DNA of 64,000 nucleotides. It comes from Gilliamella apicola (GTDB lineage: Bacteria; Pseudomonadota; Gammaproteobacteria; Enterobacterales; Orbaceae). The position numbers were made by a program, and so were the translations under genes. Position 1 is the first letter of the stretch. Each line of letters begins with the position of its first letter. Shown here piece by piece: positions 8,783 to 18,796 of the stretch. The notes under the pieces are model-generated. The model had not been told where the DNA came from. It searched no databases and was given only the letters and a program-made list of their open reading frames with translations. The stretch covers positions 2,914,001 through 2,978,000 of the forward strand of contig NZ_CP007445.1 in the NCBI RefSeq assembly GCF_000599985.1. Reading direction: 5' to 3'.

Positions 8783-9721
8783 ATGCGTGTTAGTACTAAT
8801 TCAATGTATCAAAAAAATTTAAATAGTATTTTAGATACCAATAATAAATGGCAAAAATCAGGATTATATTTAGCAACGGGTAAAAAAATCTTATCACCAT
8901 CAGATGATCCAATGGGTTCATCACAAGCCTTAATATTAAAACAGTCGCAATCTAGAAATAATCAGTTTCAAGCTGCCCGTGAAAGTGCTAATAACTCGTT
9001 AAGTCGTCAAGATACCGTACTAAAAGAAGCAAATACCGTTATCCAATCAATTCAAGAAACATTAGTTTATGCAGGTAATGAAACGCTAAACGATGAAAAC
9101 AGACTTGATTTAGCCAATAAACTGCAAGGATTAAAAGATCAATTAATATCATTAGCCAATGCCAAAGACACGAATGGGAATTATCTGTTTGCGGGTAACA
9201 AAAATGACACGCCTCCTTTTGTTGTTGATGAAAATGGCAAAGTTAATTATGTTGGTGGCTCAACAACCATTAATATATTTATTGATGAAACACGTGAAGT
9301 ATCAATGAGTTTTACTGGTGAGCAAATTTTTATGACTGGTGCCAATAGTGCTGTTGAAAATGATATTTTTGCCAGCATTGATTATGCCATTGAAGCATTG
9401 CAAATTGGTTTAGACGACAATGACCCTAATTCGATTGCACAATTTAGAGAGAGCCTATCCAAAGCCAGCCAAGGTGTCGATAACTCGTTTGAAAATATAT
9501 CAACCGTCAGATCATCAGGCGGTAATGTACTTGCAGAAGTCGAAAGACTAACAGCCCTTGGTAAGACCTTGGACATCGATTTTGAAACGCAAATTAGTCA
9601 AATCGAAGATGTTGATTGGTATGAAGCCATTTCAGACTATGTGATGTTACAAGCAAATTTACAAGCGGCACAATATACATTTATGAATATGCAAAACATG
9701 TCGTTATTTCAAATGAAATAG
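8783..9721 (+). CDS. flgL: Hook-filament junction protein FlgL (HAP3)
   Basis: Second junction protein, structurally related to flagellin D0/D1. 312 residues (E. coli 317). The N-terminus MRVSTNSMYQKNLNSILDTN and the central GNYLFAGNK motif are typical, and the C-terminal half is a long helix. It is preceded by AAAGGA and co-transcribed with flgK. It converges with flgJ from the other strand; the intervening hairpin (9782-9809) has its T-run on the minus strand and terminates flgJ rather than flgL. Confidence 0.96.
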   Translation: MRVSTNSMYQKNLNSILDTNNKWQKSGLYLATGKKILSPSDDPMGSSQALILKQSQSRNNQFQAARESANNSLSRQDTVLKEANTVIQSIQETLVYAGNETLNDENRLDLANKLQGLKDQLISLANAKDTNGNYLFAGNKNDTPPFVVDENGKVNYVGGSTTINIFIDETREVSMSFTGEQIFMTGANSAVENDIFASIDYAIEALQIGLDDNDPNSIAQFRESLSKASQGVDNSFENISTVRSSGGNVLAEVERLTALGKTLDIDFETQISQIEDVDWYEAISDYVMLQANLQAAQYTFMNMQNMSLFQMK

Positions 9722-9781
9722 CTGATTGTCACTAAACTTCATTTATACAAAAATGTTAATAGATTATATTTAAAAATATAC

Positions 9782-9809
9782 ATAAAAAAACAGGAGGCTA
9801 AAGCCTCCT
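9782..9809 (-). terminator. Rho-independent terminator of the flgB-J operon
   Basis: Inverted repeat AGGAGGC (9792-9798), loop TAAA, GCCTCCT (9803-9809), followed on the minus strand by a run of seven T's. It lies 41 bases beyond the flgJ stop. Confidence 0.88.
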
Positions 9810-9850
9810 AATCATCAATTTATTTAAGTTTAAATCAATTTATCCGGATA

Positions 9851-10870
9851 CTATTTGAAAGCAATTTGTCTAAAACCAGATGGTGATTTTGGCGGTATAT
9901 TTTTAGCAATTTTCTCAATACGATTGATAATTTTAATCAATTTTTCGCTATAGTTAGGATCAGTTGCATAATTAGCATCTTGTAATGCTTTGGCCGCTGT
10001 TTTTGCATCAGGAGCATTGACCACCGCCCGATAACGTGAATTTTTGGTGAGTAAATTAACATAATCAGTTATTGCATGTTGTTTACTGTTATACACTCTA
10101 AAATCATCTTGAATTTTAACTCTATTGTTATTTAAAAATTCTTGAGTTTTTAAACGAGTAGAATTGTCTTTCCATGATGGCGATGCTTTTATACCAAAAT
10201 AGTTATAACTTGGCTGATTGTCGGCTGTTTTTATCTGTTTTTTACCCCAACCTGTTTCTAATGCGGCTTGAGCAATAATAATTTCATAAGGAATACCTGA
10301 AGCTTTAGCGGCTTTTTTAGCTGGTTCAAACCATTCAACCACAAATTGCGTGATATGGTCTTGATCAGCATAGTTGGTTGGTGATGATAATTGATTGACA
10401 TTAGTATTAGTTAAATTACTGGTTTTGTGTTGCTGATAAAGTAATTGACCTAATGCCGCTGGAGATAAATTTGATGTATTATCACTAAATAGAGATTGTG
10501 CTAATTGGATATTAACTTGATTATTATTTGCTTGAGATTGCGCATTAATATTAGCCGCAGAATGAGGCTGATTCGTTAATTGTTTGGCAATAATATTGGC
10601 AAGCCCAAGACCTTTTCCTGCTGTTTGCTGAGCAATTTGCTGATCAAACATAGAGGTAAATAGTTGCATGGCAGATTGATTAAATAAACCACCATTAGGA
10701 ACGGCCTTGCGCATAGATTGCATCATCATATTAACAAATAATGTTTCAAACTGATCCGCAACTTGTTTGATACTTTCAGTTGAACCACTAACAGCATCGC
10801 GTCTTAATTGGTTAATACTTGAAAAGTCATAAGCAAAACGATTAATGGACTGATTAACTAAATTTTTCAT
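9851..10870 (-). CDS. flgJ: Rod cap / peptidoglycan hydrolase FlgJ
   Basis: Bifunctional protein that caps the growing rod and opens the peptidoglycan for it. The N-terminal domain (about residues 25-110; VADQFETLFVNMMMQSMRKA) is the rod-binding domain. After a Gln/Asn-rich linker (about 110-165) comes a GH73 glucosaminidase domain with IIAQAALETGWGKKQ, where the Glu is the catalytic acid, and YFGIKA. 339 residues (E. coli 313); the extra length is in the linker. Last gene of the minus-strand rod/hook operon, 15 nt after flgI. Confidence 0.95.
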   Translation of the reverse strand: MKNLVNQSINRFAYDFSSINQLRRDAVSGSTESIKQVADQFETLFVNMMMQSMRKAVPNGGLFNQSAMQLFTSMFDQQIAQQTAGKGLGLANIIAKQLTNQPHSAANINAQSQANNNQVNIQLAQSLFSDNTSNLSPAALGQLLYQQHKTSNLTNTNVNQLSSPTNYADQDHITQFVVEWFEPAKKAAKASGIPYEIIIAQAALETGWGKKQIKTADNQPSYNYFGIKASPSWKDNSTRLKTQEFLNNNRVKIQDDFRVYNSKQHAITDYVNLLTKNSRYRAVVNAPDAKTAAKALQDANYATDPNYSEKLIKIINRIEKIAKNIPPKSPSGFRQIAFK

Positions 10871-10885
10871 ATTAATAATTCTGTT

Positions 10886-12007
10886 TTAAATCGTTTCTAG
10901 CGCGGCGTGTAAACAACCTGCGGTTTTTAATGCTTCAAGTATAGACATTAACTCCGTAGGATTTGCACCCAATAAATTAAGTGAATGAATAACTCGGTTC
11001 AAATCGGTACCTGAAGCCAAATTATGTAGCGCGCCACCATCTTGCTCAATGCTAACTTCATCATCTGGAACAACGACAGTTTTACCACCTGCCAATGGTG
11101 TATTAGGTTGACTCACTTTTAATTTATTATTGACTACAACCGATAAATTACCATGAGCTACGGCACAATTGTCTAATTTAACTTTTTGATTCATCACTAC
11201 AACACCAGTACGGGTATTTACCACCACTTTAGCTGAAATAGGTGTATTACTAATTTCAAGATTTTGTATGCGTGACAATAACCTTACTCGATCCTGATTA
11301 TCCTTAGGCATTGTCACCGTGACGGTAGTGCCGTCCATCGCAACTGCTGTGTTTTTTTGTAACTTATTAATTGCCTCAGATATTTTTAAGGCTCGGGTAA
11401 AATCAAATTGATTAAGGTGTAAATGAATTATATCTTGTTCATCTAAACGCGTAGCAAGCTCACGTTCGATTGTCGCACCATTAGGAATGGTCGCTCCTGC
11501 TGTTTGATTCACACTTACGCTTGACCCCTTATTACTTGCACCCATTCCACCCACAAATAAATTACCTTGAGCAATAGCATAAACTTGATTATCGGTGCCT
11601 TTTAGTGGTGTCATAATTAATGTACCACCACGCAAACTTTTAGCATTCCCTAAAGAAGACACCACAACATCAATTTGTTGCCCAACTCGTGCATAAGAAG
11701 GTAATTTGGCTGTCACCATTACTGCTGCCACATTTTTTAATTGCATGTTACTGCCTGATGGCACCGTTATCCCCAATTGCGATAACATATTCGTGATACT
11801 TTGAATAGTAAAAGGCGTTTGTGAAGTTTGATCGCCGGTGCCATCAAGTCCAACCACAATACCATAGCCTACTAAGGCGTTTTCTCTTACCCCTTGAATA
11901 GTAACAAGATCACGAATAGGTTCAGCGTAACAAACTGGAGTGAGCAATAAAGTCATACCGATAAAATTGATAAAAAAACGTAATTTATTTAGCATGATGA
12001 TACTCAC
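10886..12007 (-). CDS. flgI: Flagellar P-ring protein FlgI
   Basis: Periplasmic protein that polymerises into the P ring around the rod. A Sec signal peptide covers about residues 1-28 (hydrophobic stretch [17 protein letters not shown], likely cleavage after CYA). The mature part opens with the conserved [28 protein letters not shown] and [11 protein letters not shown]. 373 residues (E. coli 365). The ATG at 12007 shares its last base-pair step with the flgH stop; a second ATG four codons on would also leave a functional signal peptide. Confidence 0.96.
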   Translation of the reverse strand: MSIIMLNKLRFFINFIGMTLLLTPVCYAEPIRDLVTIQGVRENALVGYGIVVGLDGTGDQTSQTPFTIQSITNMLSQLGITVPSGSNMQLKNVAAVMVTAKLPSYARVGQQIDVVVSSLGNAKSLRGGTLIMTPLKGTDNQVYAIAQGNLFVGGMGASNKGSSVSVNQTAGATIPNGATIERELATRLDEQDIIHLHLNQFDFTRALKISEAINKLQKNTAVAMDGTTVTVTMPKDNQDRVRLLSRIQNLEISNTPISAKVVVNTRTGVVVMNQKVKLDNCAVAHGNLSVVVNNKLKVSQPNTPLAGGKTVVVPDDEVSIEQDGGALHNLASGTDLNRVIHSLNLLGANPTELMSILEALKTAGCLHAALETI

Positions 12008-12696
12008 TAAAATGGTGAAAAATTTAAAAATAGGCGCTGTAACCAGCCCATAGTTTGCGCTTCATCAATGTAGCCATTACCGACATATTCAATACGGGCA
12101 TCAGCAACTTGTGTTGAAATAACAGTATTATTACCACTGATGGTTCTTGGATTAACTACACCAGAAAATCTTATAAATTCCGTGCCTTGATTAATCGCAA
12201 TCTGTTTTTCACCAATAACTTTCAAGTTGCCATTAATCATGACATTTTGCACAGTTACAGTGATTGTACCGCTAAAGGTATTTTTAGCATTCGCACCGCC
12301 CGATCCTTTAAAATCATTACTGCCTGAGATATCTGTATCGGCTTTACCTCGACCAACAAGTCCATCTAAAAAATGAGGTACAGTTTTTACTCCTACATTT
12401 AACGCACCATTACGACCGGCATTAACTGATGAGCTTTTGCTCGCGCTAACATTTTCTTGTAAGACAATTGTTAATACATCACCAATGTTGCGCGGACGAC
12501 GATCTTCAAACATAGGTTGGTAGCCAAAACTAGTCGGTTGGGCAGCTTGATAGATCGAACCGCTGGTATTGACGATATCAGGCATTTTCGGCACGATGCT
12601 AGTTTCCCCCTCAACCAATGCTTTTTTAGGCAACTGTGCACAACTTAAAAGAAAAAACGTCATGAGAATATAAAGATATTTCACTAAATTTATCAT
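12007..12696 (-). CDS. flgH: Flagellar L-ring lipoprotein FlgH
   Basis: Outer-membrane lipoprotein that forms the L ring. The signal peptide ends in the lipobox LLSC, with the lipidated Cys at residue 19 ([19 protein letters not shown]). The conserved [20 protein letters not shown] and the C-terminal [20 protein letters not shown] are present. 229 residues (E. coli 232). The stop overlaps the flgI start, suggesting coupling between the two ring genes. Confidence 0.96.
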   Translation of the reverse strand: MINLVKYLYILMTFFLLSCAQLPKKALVEGETSIVPKMPDIVNTSGSIYQAAQPTSFGYQPMFEDRRPRNIGDVLTIVLQENVSASKSSSVNAGRNGALNVGVKTVPHFLDGLVGRGKADTDISGSNDFKGSGGANAKNTFSGTITVTVQNVMINGNLKVIGEKQIAINQGTEFIRFSGVVNPRTISGNNTVISTQVADARIEYVGNGYIDEAQTMGWLQRLFLNFSPF

Positions 12697-12706
12697 GTTA
12701 TTCGCT

Positions 12707-13489
12707 TTAAAGTTGGTTTAAACGTTGTAGCATTTGATCCGAGGCAGAAATGGCTTTACTGTTAATTTCATATGCACGTTGTACTTGAATCATATTAACT
12801 AACTCTTCTGCAACATTAACGTTAGACGTTTCGGTATAACCTTGGTACAGCAAACCTGCTCCATTTAGTCCGGGTGTGTTTTCCGTTGGTGCACCTGAAC
12901 TTTCGGTTTCTAAATACAGGTTTTCGCCCATACTTTCTAGACCAGTATCGTTAATAAACGTATGTAAGGTCAACTGCCCAACTTGTACTTGTGTTGATTG
13001 GTTGGCTAACGTCACATTGACCACACCATCGCGCGCAACAGTCATTTTGATAGCATTGGAAGGAATATTGATAGTAGGCTGAATTTCATAACCAGCCGCT
13101 GTCACCAATTGACCATTTTGATTGACTTGAAACGCACCACTACGCGTATATGCTTGTGTACCATCAGGTAATAAAACTTGGAAAAAACCTTGTCCATTAA
13201 TTGCTACATCACTGCTATTATCCGTTGCTTCCAAATTACCTTGGCTATGAATACGTTCGGTTGCAACTGGGCGAACGCCTGTACCAATTTGCAAACCAGA
13301 GGGTAATGTCGTTTGCTCAGATGATTGCGCCCCAGGTTGGCGAACCGTTTGATAAAGTAAATCTTCAAATACCGCTCTCTGACGTTTAAAACCACTGGTA
13401 CTAACGTTGGCTAAATTGTTAGAGATAATATCCATATTCATCTGTTGGGCGGTTAATCCCGTTTTAGCAATCCATAATGATTTAATCAT
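12707..13489 (-). CDS. flgG: Distal rod protein FlgG
   Basis: FlgG builds the distal rod that crosses the L and P rings. 260 residues, exactly the E. coli length. Typical N-terminus ([20 protein letters not shown], then [15 protein letters not shown]), central [12 protein letters not shown], and C-terminus [20 protein letters not shown], shared by all rod/hook proteins. AAGGAA lies upstream of the start. It is 12 nt downstream of flgF. Confidence 0.97.
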   Translation of the reverse strand: MIKSLWIAKTGLTAQQMNMDIISNNLANVSTSGFKRQRAVFEDLLYQTVRQPGAQSSEQTTLPSGLQIGTGVRPVATERIHSQGNLEATDNSSDVAINGQGFFQVLLPDGTQAYTRSGAFQVNQNGQLVTAAGYEIQPTINIPSNAIKMTVARDGVVNVTLANQSTQVQVGQLTLHTFINDTGLESMGENLYLETESSGAPTENTPGLNGAGLLYQGYTETSNVNVAEELVNMIQVQRAYEINSKAISASDQMLQRLNQL

Positions 13490-13501
13490 TGCTATTCCTT
13501 C

Positions 13502-14257
13502 CTATGTAAGTGATAAAATTTGATTCGCTTTTTGAGCATTTTCATCAGCAGTCGTGATTTCTTTGATTTGCATTTCAAATTGACGAGCATGAGAGATTAA
13601 ATCCACCATAGCGGTAACAGGATTCACATTACTGCCTTCTAATACCCCAGACATTAATTGGGCTTTAGGATTATCAGGCATTACCGTGCCACGCTCATTT
13701 TGTATCGCTTGTGTTAAATGAAAAAAACCATCATCGCCACGTTCAATTTCTTGTGGCAAAAGATGGACTTTTTTTATTTTACCGACTTGGGCTATCGTGG
13801 TCGGTTTATCACCTGCACCTAAAGCAGAAAGCGTACCATCACTACTAATACTTATTTGAGATTGTTGTGGTACAGTTAAAACACCATTATCACCCATTAA
13901 TGGATGACCTTGAATATAAAGTCCGCCGTTTTCATCAATATCAATTGCACCATTACGGGTATAAGCCTCACGACCATCTGCTAACTGAACAGCTAGCCAA
14001 TCGTCTTGAGATAGGGCGACATCTAAGTTTCGCCCTGTATAATTAAATGCTCCCATTGTTGAATCGTAGGTTGGTGTAGTTGCAGCAACCATCGTTCGTG
14101 TCGGTATATCATTACCAACTATTGGCACGGCTTTCATTGCAGTTAATTGAGCACGAAATCCCACCGTTGATACATTAGCCAGATTATGTGAGGTAATCGC
14201 CTGCTGATTAAGAGTTTGGCTTGCGCCCGACATTGCAGTATAAATAACCCGATCCAT
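13502..14257 (-). CDS. flgF: Proximal rod protein FlgF
   Basis: Proximal rod component. 251 residues (E. coli 251). N-terminus MDRVIYTAMSGASQTLNQQA followed by HNLANVSTVGFRAQL, middle segment RNLDVALSQDDWLAVQLADG, and C-terminus NPVTAMVDLISHARQFEMQI. It is exported through the flagellar type III pathway without a cleaved signal. It sits between flgE and flgG in the conserved operon order with short spacers. Confidence 0.96.
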   Translation of the reverse strand: MDRVIYTAMSGASQTLNQQAITSHNLANVSTVGFRAQLTAMKAVPIVGNDIPTRTMVAATTPTYDSTMGAFNYTGRNLDVALSQDDWLAVQLADGREAYTRNGAIDIDENGGLYIQGHPLMGDNGVLTVPQQSQISISSDGTLSALGAGDKPTTIAQVGKIKKVHLLPQEIERGDDGFFHLTQAIQNERGTVMPDNPKAQLMSGVLEGSNVNPVTAMVDLISHARQFEMQIKEITTADENAQKANQILSLT

Positions 14258-14271
14258 AAATAATCCTTAAA

Positions 14272-15483
14272 TTAACGCAGATTAACTAATGTATTAAATA
14301 TTTGGTCTTGAGTTTTAATGGTTTGGGAATTCGATTGATAATTACGCTGAGCCACAATCATATTAACCAGTTCTGCACTCATATCAACATTAGACGCTTC
14401 AACCGCACCACTAGCTAGTGATCCAAACGTTCCACTATTAGCGACACCTAAAACTTCTGCTCCAGAATTAGGCGTTGAGCGCCAGTTATTATTGCCTGTT
14501 GATTCTAATCCGTTGACATTGGCAAAATCAGCCATCGCAATTTGACCTAATAACATGGTTTGCTGGTTAGAATAAACACCATAAATTGTGCCATCATCAT
14601 TAATACTATAGCCAACGAGATCACCAGCAGCATAACCATCAATGATAGGAGCTTTAATGCTGCCTACTTCTTTACCCATATTTTGTTGAGTGCTGTTTGC
14701 TAATGACAGTGTAAAGGTATTATCAGCTGAACCATTTAAACCATTAAGATTGATGGTCATTTCTGGATTGCTAATTAATTTACCTGATGAGTCAAATTCC
14801 ATTTGTCCTAATGTTTTAAGGCTTGCATTAGGATCGCTACTATCAAGATAATGAACATCCCATTGGTTATCTGCGGTTTTAACATAAAAAAGCTGAACGT
14901 TACGTTGATTACCTAAGGAATCATAAGTTGTGATGTTGGTTGAATAATTAAATGTGTCAGCATCTTCTGCATTAATCGGTTGTTTTTCAGGGACTTTGCT
15001 ATTTGAATTTAAATTCGTTTGTAAAAAAGCCTTACTGGTTGCTGATGCATTTAACATATCTTGTGAAATTTTTAATGGACCAGGTGCAGACCCTTGCTGG
15101 ATTTTTGGTGGCGTACCTGTTGCTAAATAGCCAGTTAATTGCAACCCATCGACAGATACGATATTACGCTCAGCATCTAATTGAAACTGACCATTACGGG
15201 TATAATAAATTTGCCCGTTGCTATCCACTAACCGAAAAAATCCATTACCAGAAATGGCAACATCTAAACTATTATTTGTTGAAGTTATCGTGCCATCATT
15301 AAAATTTTGCATAACAGATGCAACTTTAACACCCATACCAACTTTTGAGCCAGCATAAATATCAGCAAATGAGATACTGGCACTTTTAAAGCCAACTGTT
15401 GCAGAGTTGGCAATATTATTACCAATAACATCTAATTGTTTTGAAGCGGCATTCATACCACTAATTGCTTGAGAAAACCCCAT
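14272..15483 (-). CDS. flgE: Flagellar hook protein FlgE
   Basis: Subunit of the universal joint between rod and filament. 403 residues (E. coli 402). Shares the rod/hook N-terminus (MGFSQAISGMNAASKQLDVI, NNIANSATVGFKSAS) and C-terminus (EASNVDMSAELVNMIVAQRN). The middle carries the beta domains D1/D2, including YYTRNGQF. 17 nt downstream of flgD, whose product caps the growing hook. Confidence 0.97.
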   Translation of the reverse strand: MGFSQAISGMNAASKQLDVIGNNIANSATVGFKSASISFADIYAGSKVGMGVKVASVMQNFNDGTITSTNNSLDVAISGNGFFRLVDSNGQIYYTRNGQFQLDAERNIVSVDGLQLTGYLATGTPPKIQQGSAPGPLKISQDMLNASATSKAFLQTNLNSNSKVPEKQPINAEDADTFNYSTNITTYDSLGNQRNVQLFYVKTADNQWDVHYLDSSDPNASLKTLGQMEFDSSGKLISNPEMTINLNGLNGSADNTFTLSLANSTQQNMGKEVGSIKAPIIDGYAAGDLVGYSINDDGTIYGVYSNQQTMLLGQIAMADFANVNGLESTGNNNWRSTPNSGAEVLGVANSGTFGSLASGAVEASNVDMSAELVNMIVAQRNYQSNSQTIKTQDQIFNTLVNLR

Positions 15484-15499
15484 ATGAACTTATTCCCCT

Positions 15500-16213
15500 T
15501 TAAAGAATTTGACGTACTTCGTCAATACTAATTGAACCGAGTATCCCTAAATCTAGTAATACTTTATTGTTAACTTTGCTATTAATTACTCCGTATACAA
15601 CTGAATAAGATAATGATGTTGATGATACTTTTTGTCCATCGTAGCTGGCATTAATCGAAAACGTGTAGCTACCGTCTGGCGCCTTAGTTCCATCGTTAAG
15701 TTCACCATCCCAAGTAAAAGAGCTGACCCCAGCAGGAATCGAACCTAAATCGACCTCACGTACAACATTGCCGTTTTCATCTTTTATGGTGACAACTACT
15801 GAATCAGCATCACGCATAAGTTCAAAGCCAAATGGTGTGGCAATGGTCTCTTTTTCTGTTTCAGAACCATCTACATCCGATGTGGCAACTAAAATTTTAT
15901 TGCCGGGAACCATGACACCTTTACCAATCATATTACTTGCATTGACCGATAAACTATCGTCAATCTGGCCTGACACCATACCTAAAGTCGTATTAAGTCG
16001 TTCAATACCCGCTAACGTATTAATTTGAGCAAGTTGTGATGTTAACTGACTGTTATCCATAGGATTGGTAGGATCTTGATTCTTCATTTGAGCAATAAGT
16101 AATGTTAAGAAATTATCTTGTAATTCCTGACTAGAGTTTCCATCAGATGCACCTTTTCTGACTGGACTGGTCATATTTGATGAATCTGACACCGCTACAT
16201 TAGAAATACCCAT
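15500..16213 (-). CDS. flgD: Hook cap protein FlgD
   Basis: Scaffold at the tip of the growing hook. 237 residues (E. coli 231). The conserved N-terminal export/assembly region has FLTLLIAQMKNQDPTNPMDN. The C-terminal half has the FlgD Ig-like/Tudor domain (VRE VDLGSIPAGVSSFTWDG, with NDGTKAPDGSYTFSI). Upstream of flgE in the operon. Confidence 0.96.
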   Translation of the reverse strand: MGISNVAVSDSSNMTSPVRKGASDGNSSQELQDNFLTLLIAQMKNQDPTNPMDNSQLTSQLAQINTLAGIERLNTTLGMVSGQIDDSLSVNASNMIGKGVMVPGNKILVATSDVDGSETEKETIATPFGFELMRDADSVVVTIKDENGNVVREVDLGSIPAGVSSFTWDGELNDGTKAPDGSYTFSINASYDGQKVSSTSLSYSVVYGVINSKVNNKVLLDLGILGSISIDEVRQIL

Positions 16214-16226
16214 GAATTACATCCTT

Positions 16227-16634
16227 CTATTGCCCTAAAGTAAGGGTTTTTAGCATTAAACTTTTCGCTGTATTAATAACTTCTACATTTGCTTGATAAC
16301 TACGAGATGCCGATATGGTATTAACCATTTCTGCCACTGGATCAACATTAGGTTTTTGAATGTAACCTTTCTCGTCTGCTAAAGGATGATTCGGTTCATA
16401 CACTAAATTCATTGGTGCTGGATCTTCAATCACCTGTGAGACCTTTACGCCTGCTACGCTATTTTGATACCCCTTATCATCAACTTGAAAAATTACTTGT
16501 TTGGCGCGATAAGCCTGACCTGAAATGCTGGTAATACTATCGGCATTAGCTAAATTGCTAGCACTGACATTCATTCGTTGGGTCTGCGCCATTAGTGCTG
16601 AACCAGAAATGGCAAAAATAGAAAAACTCATCAC
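16227..16634 (-). CDS. flgC: Proximal rod protein FlgC
   Basis: Proximal rod component. 135 residues (E. coli 134). Begins [20 protein letters not shown] with SNLANADS and ends in [20 protein letters not shown], the conserved helical ends of rod proteins. The first two codons are both ATG (positions 16634 and 16631); either may be used. 2 nt after flgB. Confidence 0.96.
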   Translation of the reverse strand: MMSFSIFAISGSALMAQTQRMNVSASNLANADSITSISGQAYRAKQVIFQVDDKGYQNSVAGVKVSQVIEDPAPMNLVYEPNHPLADEKGYIQKPNVDPVAEMVNTISASRSYQANVEVINTAKSLMLKTLTLGQ

Positions 16635-16636
16635 AA

Positions 16637-17047
16637 TTATCCTTGCTGTAATACTGACATCACATTTTTAAATTGTTCACTTAAAAAAGTAAGGTTACTT
16701 TGATAGTGAATACTATTATCTATAAACACTGTGCGCTCTTGATCCATCTCTACAGTGTTACCATCAGCCGAAGCTTGATAAGGAATTCGATACAGTAGAT
16801 TTTGATTTGTAGGCATTGGCATTGATATTTGAATATGATGATTAGAGGTAGTATGAAGTGCGATATTATTAACATTGCCTTGATTTTTTATGGCTTTAGT
16901 TAACTCTGCTTTAAAATCAATGTCTCGAGCTTGATAATTAGGTGTATCACTATTAGCTATATTAGCCGCTAATATATTTTGCCGCGTTTCACGCACATTG
17001 AGTGCCTGACTGTGAAAATTAACCCAGTTATCCAGTTTATCAAACAT
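16637..17047 (-). CDS. flgB: Proximal rod protein FlgB
   Basis: First gene of the rod/hook operon; FlgB forms the innermost rod segment next to FliE. 136 residues (E. coli 138). Carries the [22 protein letters not shown] motif region near residues 25-45 and the C-terminal [14 protein letters not shown]. It is divergent from flgA across a 153-bp intergenic region that must hold the FlhDC-dependent promoters. Confidence 0.96.
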   Translation of the reverse strand: MFDKLDNWVNFHSQALNVRETRQNILAANIANSDTPNYQARDIDFKAELTKAIKNQGNVNNIALHTTSNHHIQISMPMPTNQNLLYRIPYQASADGNTVEMDQERTVFIDNSIHYQSNLTFLSEQFKNVMSVLQQG

Positions 17048-17200
17048 AAAATCACCCTAATTTTTTTGATAGCACAGATTTTAAGTGAAGCTAGAAAAAA
17101 TTATCGTACAAATAACGGTTAAAATTGTCCTTATTTCAACATTCAAACTTTTTGAGCATAAAGTAGAATTTACTTTATAAATAATCTAGAAAAAATAAGC
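17048..17200. promoter_or_regulatory. Divergent flgB / flgA control region
   Basis: The 153-bp region between the divergent flgB and flgA starts. By analogy with enteric bacteria it should carry FlhDC-activated sigma-70 promoters in both directions. I see no sigma-28 box, and no box clear enough to assign precisely. Confidence 0.4.
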
Positions 17201-17860
17201 ATGATTAAAATCGTGAAATTAATAATTGGTGTGTTTATGCTATGTAGCTGCCATTTTGTGTTAGCGAACCCGCTTAGCAAACAGATTAAAGATCTCATCG
17301 CGCAGCAATTTAGCCATAATCTAGAAACGATAACCATTGGCTATACCAATAATATACCTAAATTAAGTTGTGACACCCCCACTCTATCTTTACTCAATAA
17401 AAATAAACCATGGGGCAATATGACCATTGGTGTGCAATGTGATAATAAAAAAAGTTTTATGCAAATTTATGTTGCTGTTAGCGGTCATTATCTTATAGCC
17501 AAACAGCCCATTACGGCTGGCTCAGTTATCACTGAAGATTTGATAGATTTAAAATCTGGATGGTTAGATAAACTGCCATCTTCAGTTATTTTAAATAAAT
17601 CTGATGTCCTTAATTATATTGCTACTCGCAATATCAATCAGAATGAAACCATAAAAATGGCGATGCTACAAAAAAATTGGCTGGTCAAAGCGGGTCAAAT
17701 CGTTAAAGTAATTATTGATGACGAAGATTACCAAGTAACGACAAATGGTAAAGCACTCAATAATGCCATATTAGACGATAAAATCAGTATTAAACTTAAT
17801 TCTGGCAATATTATTGAGGGAATTTTAACAAACCAAGGTGTAATAATTTCCAACAAATAA
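17201..17860 (+). CDS. flgA: P-ring assembly chaperone FlgA
   Basis: Periplasmic chaperone for FlgI polymerisation. 219 residues (E. coli 219). N-terminal signal peptide MIKIVKLIIGVFMLCSCHFV, likely cleaved before NPLSK. The C-terminal SAF-type domain has the family pattern: KQPITAGSVITEDLI, a tRNINQNETIK-like strand, and VKAGQIVKVIIDDEDYQV, ending in a beta segment. Divergent from flgB; flgM follows behind its own late promoter. Confidence 0.92.
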   Translation: MIKIVKLIIGVFMLCSCHFVLANPLSKQIKDLIAQQFSHNLETITIGYTNNIPKLSCDTPTLSLLNKNKPWGNMTIGVQCDNKKSFMQIYVAVSGHYLIAKQPITAGSVITEDLIDLKSGWLDKLPSSVILNKSDVLNYIATRNINQNETIKMAMLQKNWLVKAGQIVKVIIDDEDYQVTTNGKALNNAILDDKISIKLNSGNIIEGILTNQGVIISNK

Positions 17861-17863
17861 TAT

Positions 17864-17890
17864 TAATGATTTTTCTATTATTGCCGATAA
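17864..17890 (+). promoter_or_regulatory. Sigma-28 (FliA) promoter of flgMN
   Basis: TAATGATT at 17864-17871 (6 of 8 to consensus), 11-base spacer, GCCGATAA at 17883-17890 (8 of 8). Lies just after the flgA stop and 48 bases before flgM, as in enteric bacteria where flgM is read both from flgA and from a late promoter. This closes the FliA-FlgM feedback loop. Confidence 0.85.
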
Positions 17891-17938
17891 TAGAACTAAA
17901 CAAATTACATAAATCGTAAATATGATTAAAGGTACTTT

Positions 17939-18238
17939 ATGAGTATTGATGCAACAAAATCTATTACCGCCATTTCAGGACTTATTAGTCGTGATGTAAT
18001 TACTGAGCAACAAAAAAATCAGACAGCGGTAATATCATCCCCAAATGATACTAAGGTAAGTGCCAATGTAGACCTATCACAAAATGCAGTGACACTATTA
18101 CGCACATCCAATAATGATATTGACGTAAAGAAAATTGAAAAAATAAAACAAGCTATTGCCGATGGTTCATTAGTGATTGATTCACAAAAAATCGCTAAAG
18201 AACTTATTGAGCAAATGCTACAAGAAATTGAAATATAA
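17939..18238 (+). CDS. flgM: Anti-sigma-28 factor FlgM
   Basis: FlgM binds and inhibits FliA until it is secreted through the finished hook. 99 residues (enteric about 97). Low-complexity, polar N-terminal half, then VDLSQNAVTLLRTSNNDIDV and KKIEKIKQAIADGSLVIDSQ, ending AKELIEQML, which is the FliA-binding helical region of the family. Located between flgA and flgN, with a sigma-28 promoter upstream. Confidence 0.92.
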   Translation: MSIDATKSITAISGLISRDVITEQQKNQTAVISSPNDTKVSANVDLSQNAVTLLRTSNNDIDVKKIEKIKQAIADGSLVIDSQKIAKELIEQMLQEIEI

Positions 18239-18260
18239 TGAAAATTTAAGGAATATAAAT

Positions 18261-18695
18261 ATGTTAGAATTAGAGGATATTTTAAATAACATAACAGAAA
18301 TGTTACAAACACTTTCTGAAATTCTGCAAACAGAACAACAAATACTGATTGATAATAAGTTAATCAATCAATTAGCTGACATTATCGATAGAAAAAGTCA
18401 GTTACTCATTGAATTAAAATTATTAGATGAAAAACGAGTTAAATTAAGTCAACAGCTAAATATACAACCACCTTATAGTGAAAATCCAACCGTTGCTGCT
18501 CAATGGCAATCAATTACCGATACCACCAAGTTATTGGCAAACATTAATCGTGATAATGGTTTGATTATTGAAAATCGCATGAACATGACAGAACAATCAA
18601 TTAATTATCTTAAAAATTTAAATAATCCAGCTGTTTATACAAATAATGGTTATCAGCAAACCGAAGTGATTTCATCCAAACGGGCGAAGGTTTAA
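18261..18695 (+). CDS. flgN: Flagellar chaperone FlgN
   Basis: Export chaperone for FlgK and FlgL. The ATG at 18261, preceded by AAGGAA, gives 144 residues (family about 138). A longer frame opens at 18177 but would overlap flgM and adds 28 non-conserved residues. The product is predicted all-helical (LEDILNNITEMLQTLSEILQ; IDRKSQLLIELKLLDEKR; ENRMNMTEQSINYLKNL), fitting the FlgN four-helix shape. Assignment relies on this pattern and on the flgAMN order. Confidence 0.85.
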   Translation: MLELEDILNNITEMLQTLSEILQTEQQILIDNKLINQLADIIDRKSQLLIELKLLDEKRVKLSQQLNIQPPYSENPTVAAQWQSITDTTKLLANINRDNGLIIENRMNMTEQSINYLKNLNNPAVYTNNGYQQTEVISSKRAKV

Positions 18696-18796
18696 AATAA
18701 AAAGAAACAACCTATTGATATTAAAAATCATTAAACGAGATAAATAACCCATAAATCATCGCCTTTTCAAAGCATTAATTCTTTAGTAATAAGTTC

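Noticed and set aside
18177..18260. Longer start for flgN
   Set aside because: It would overlap flgM out of frame, has no ribosome site and adds non-family residues. The ATG at 18261 has AAGGAA at good distance.
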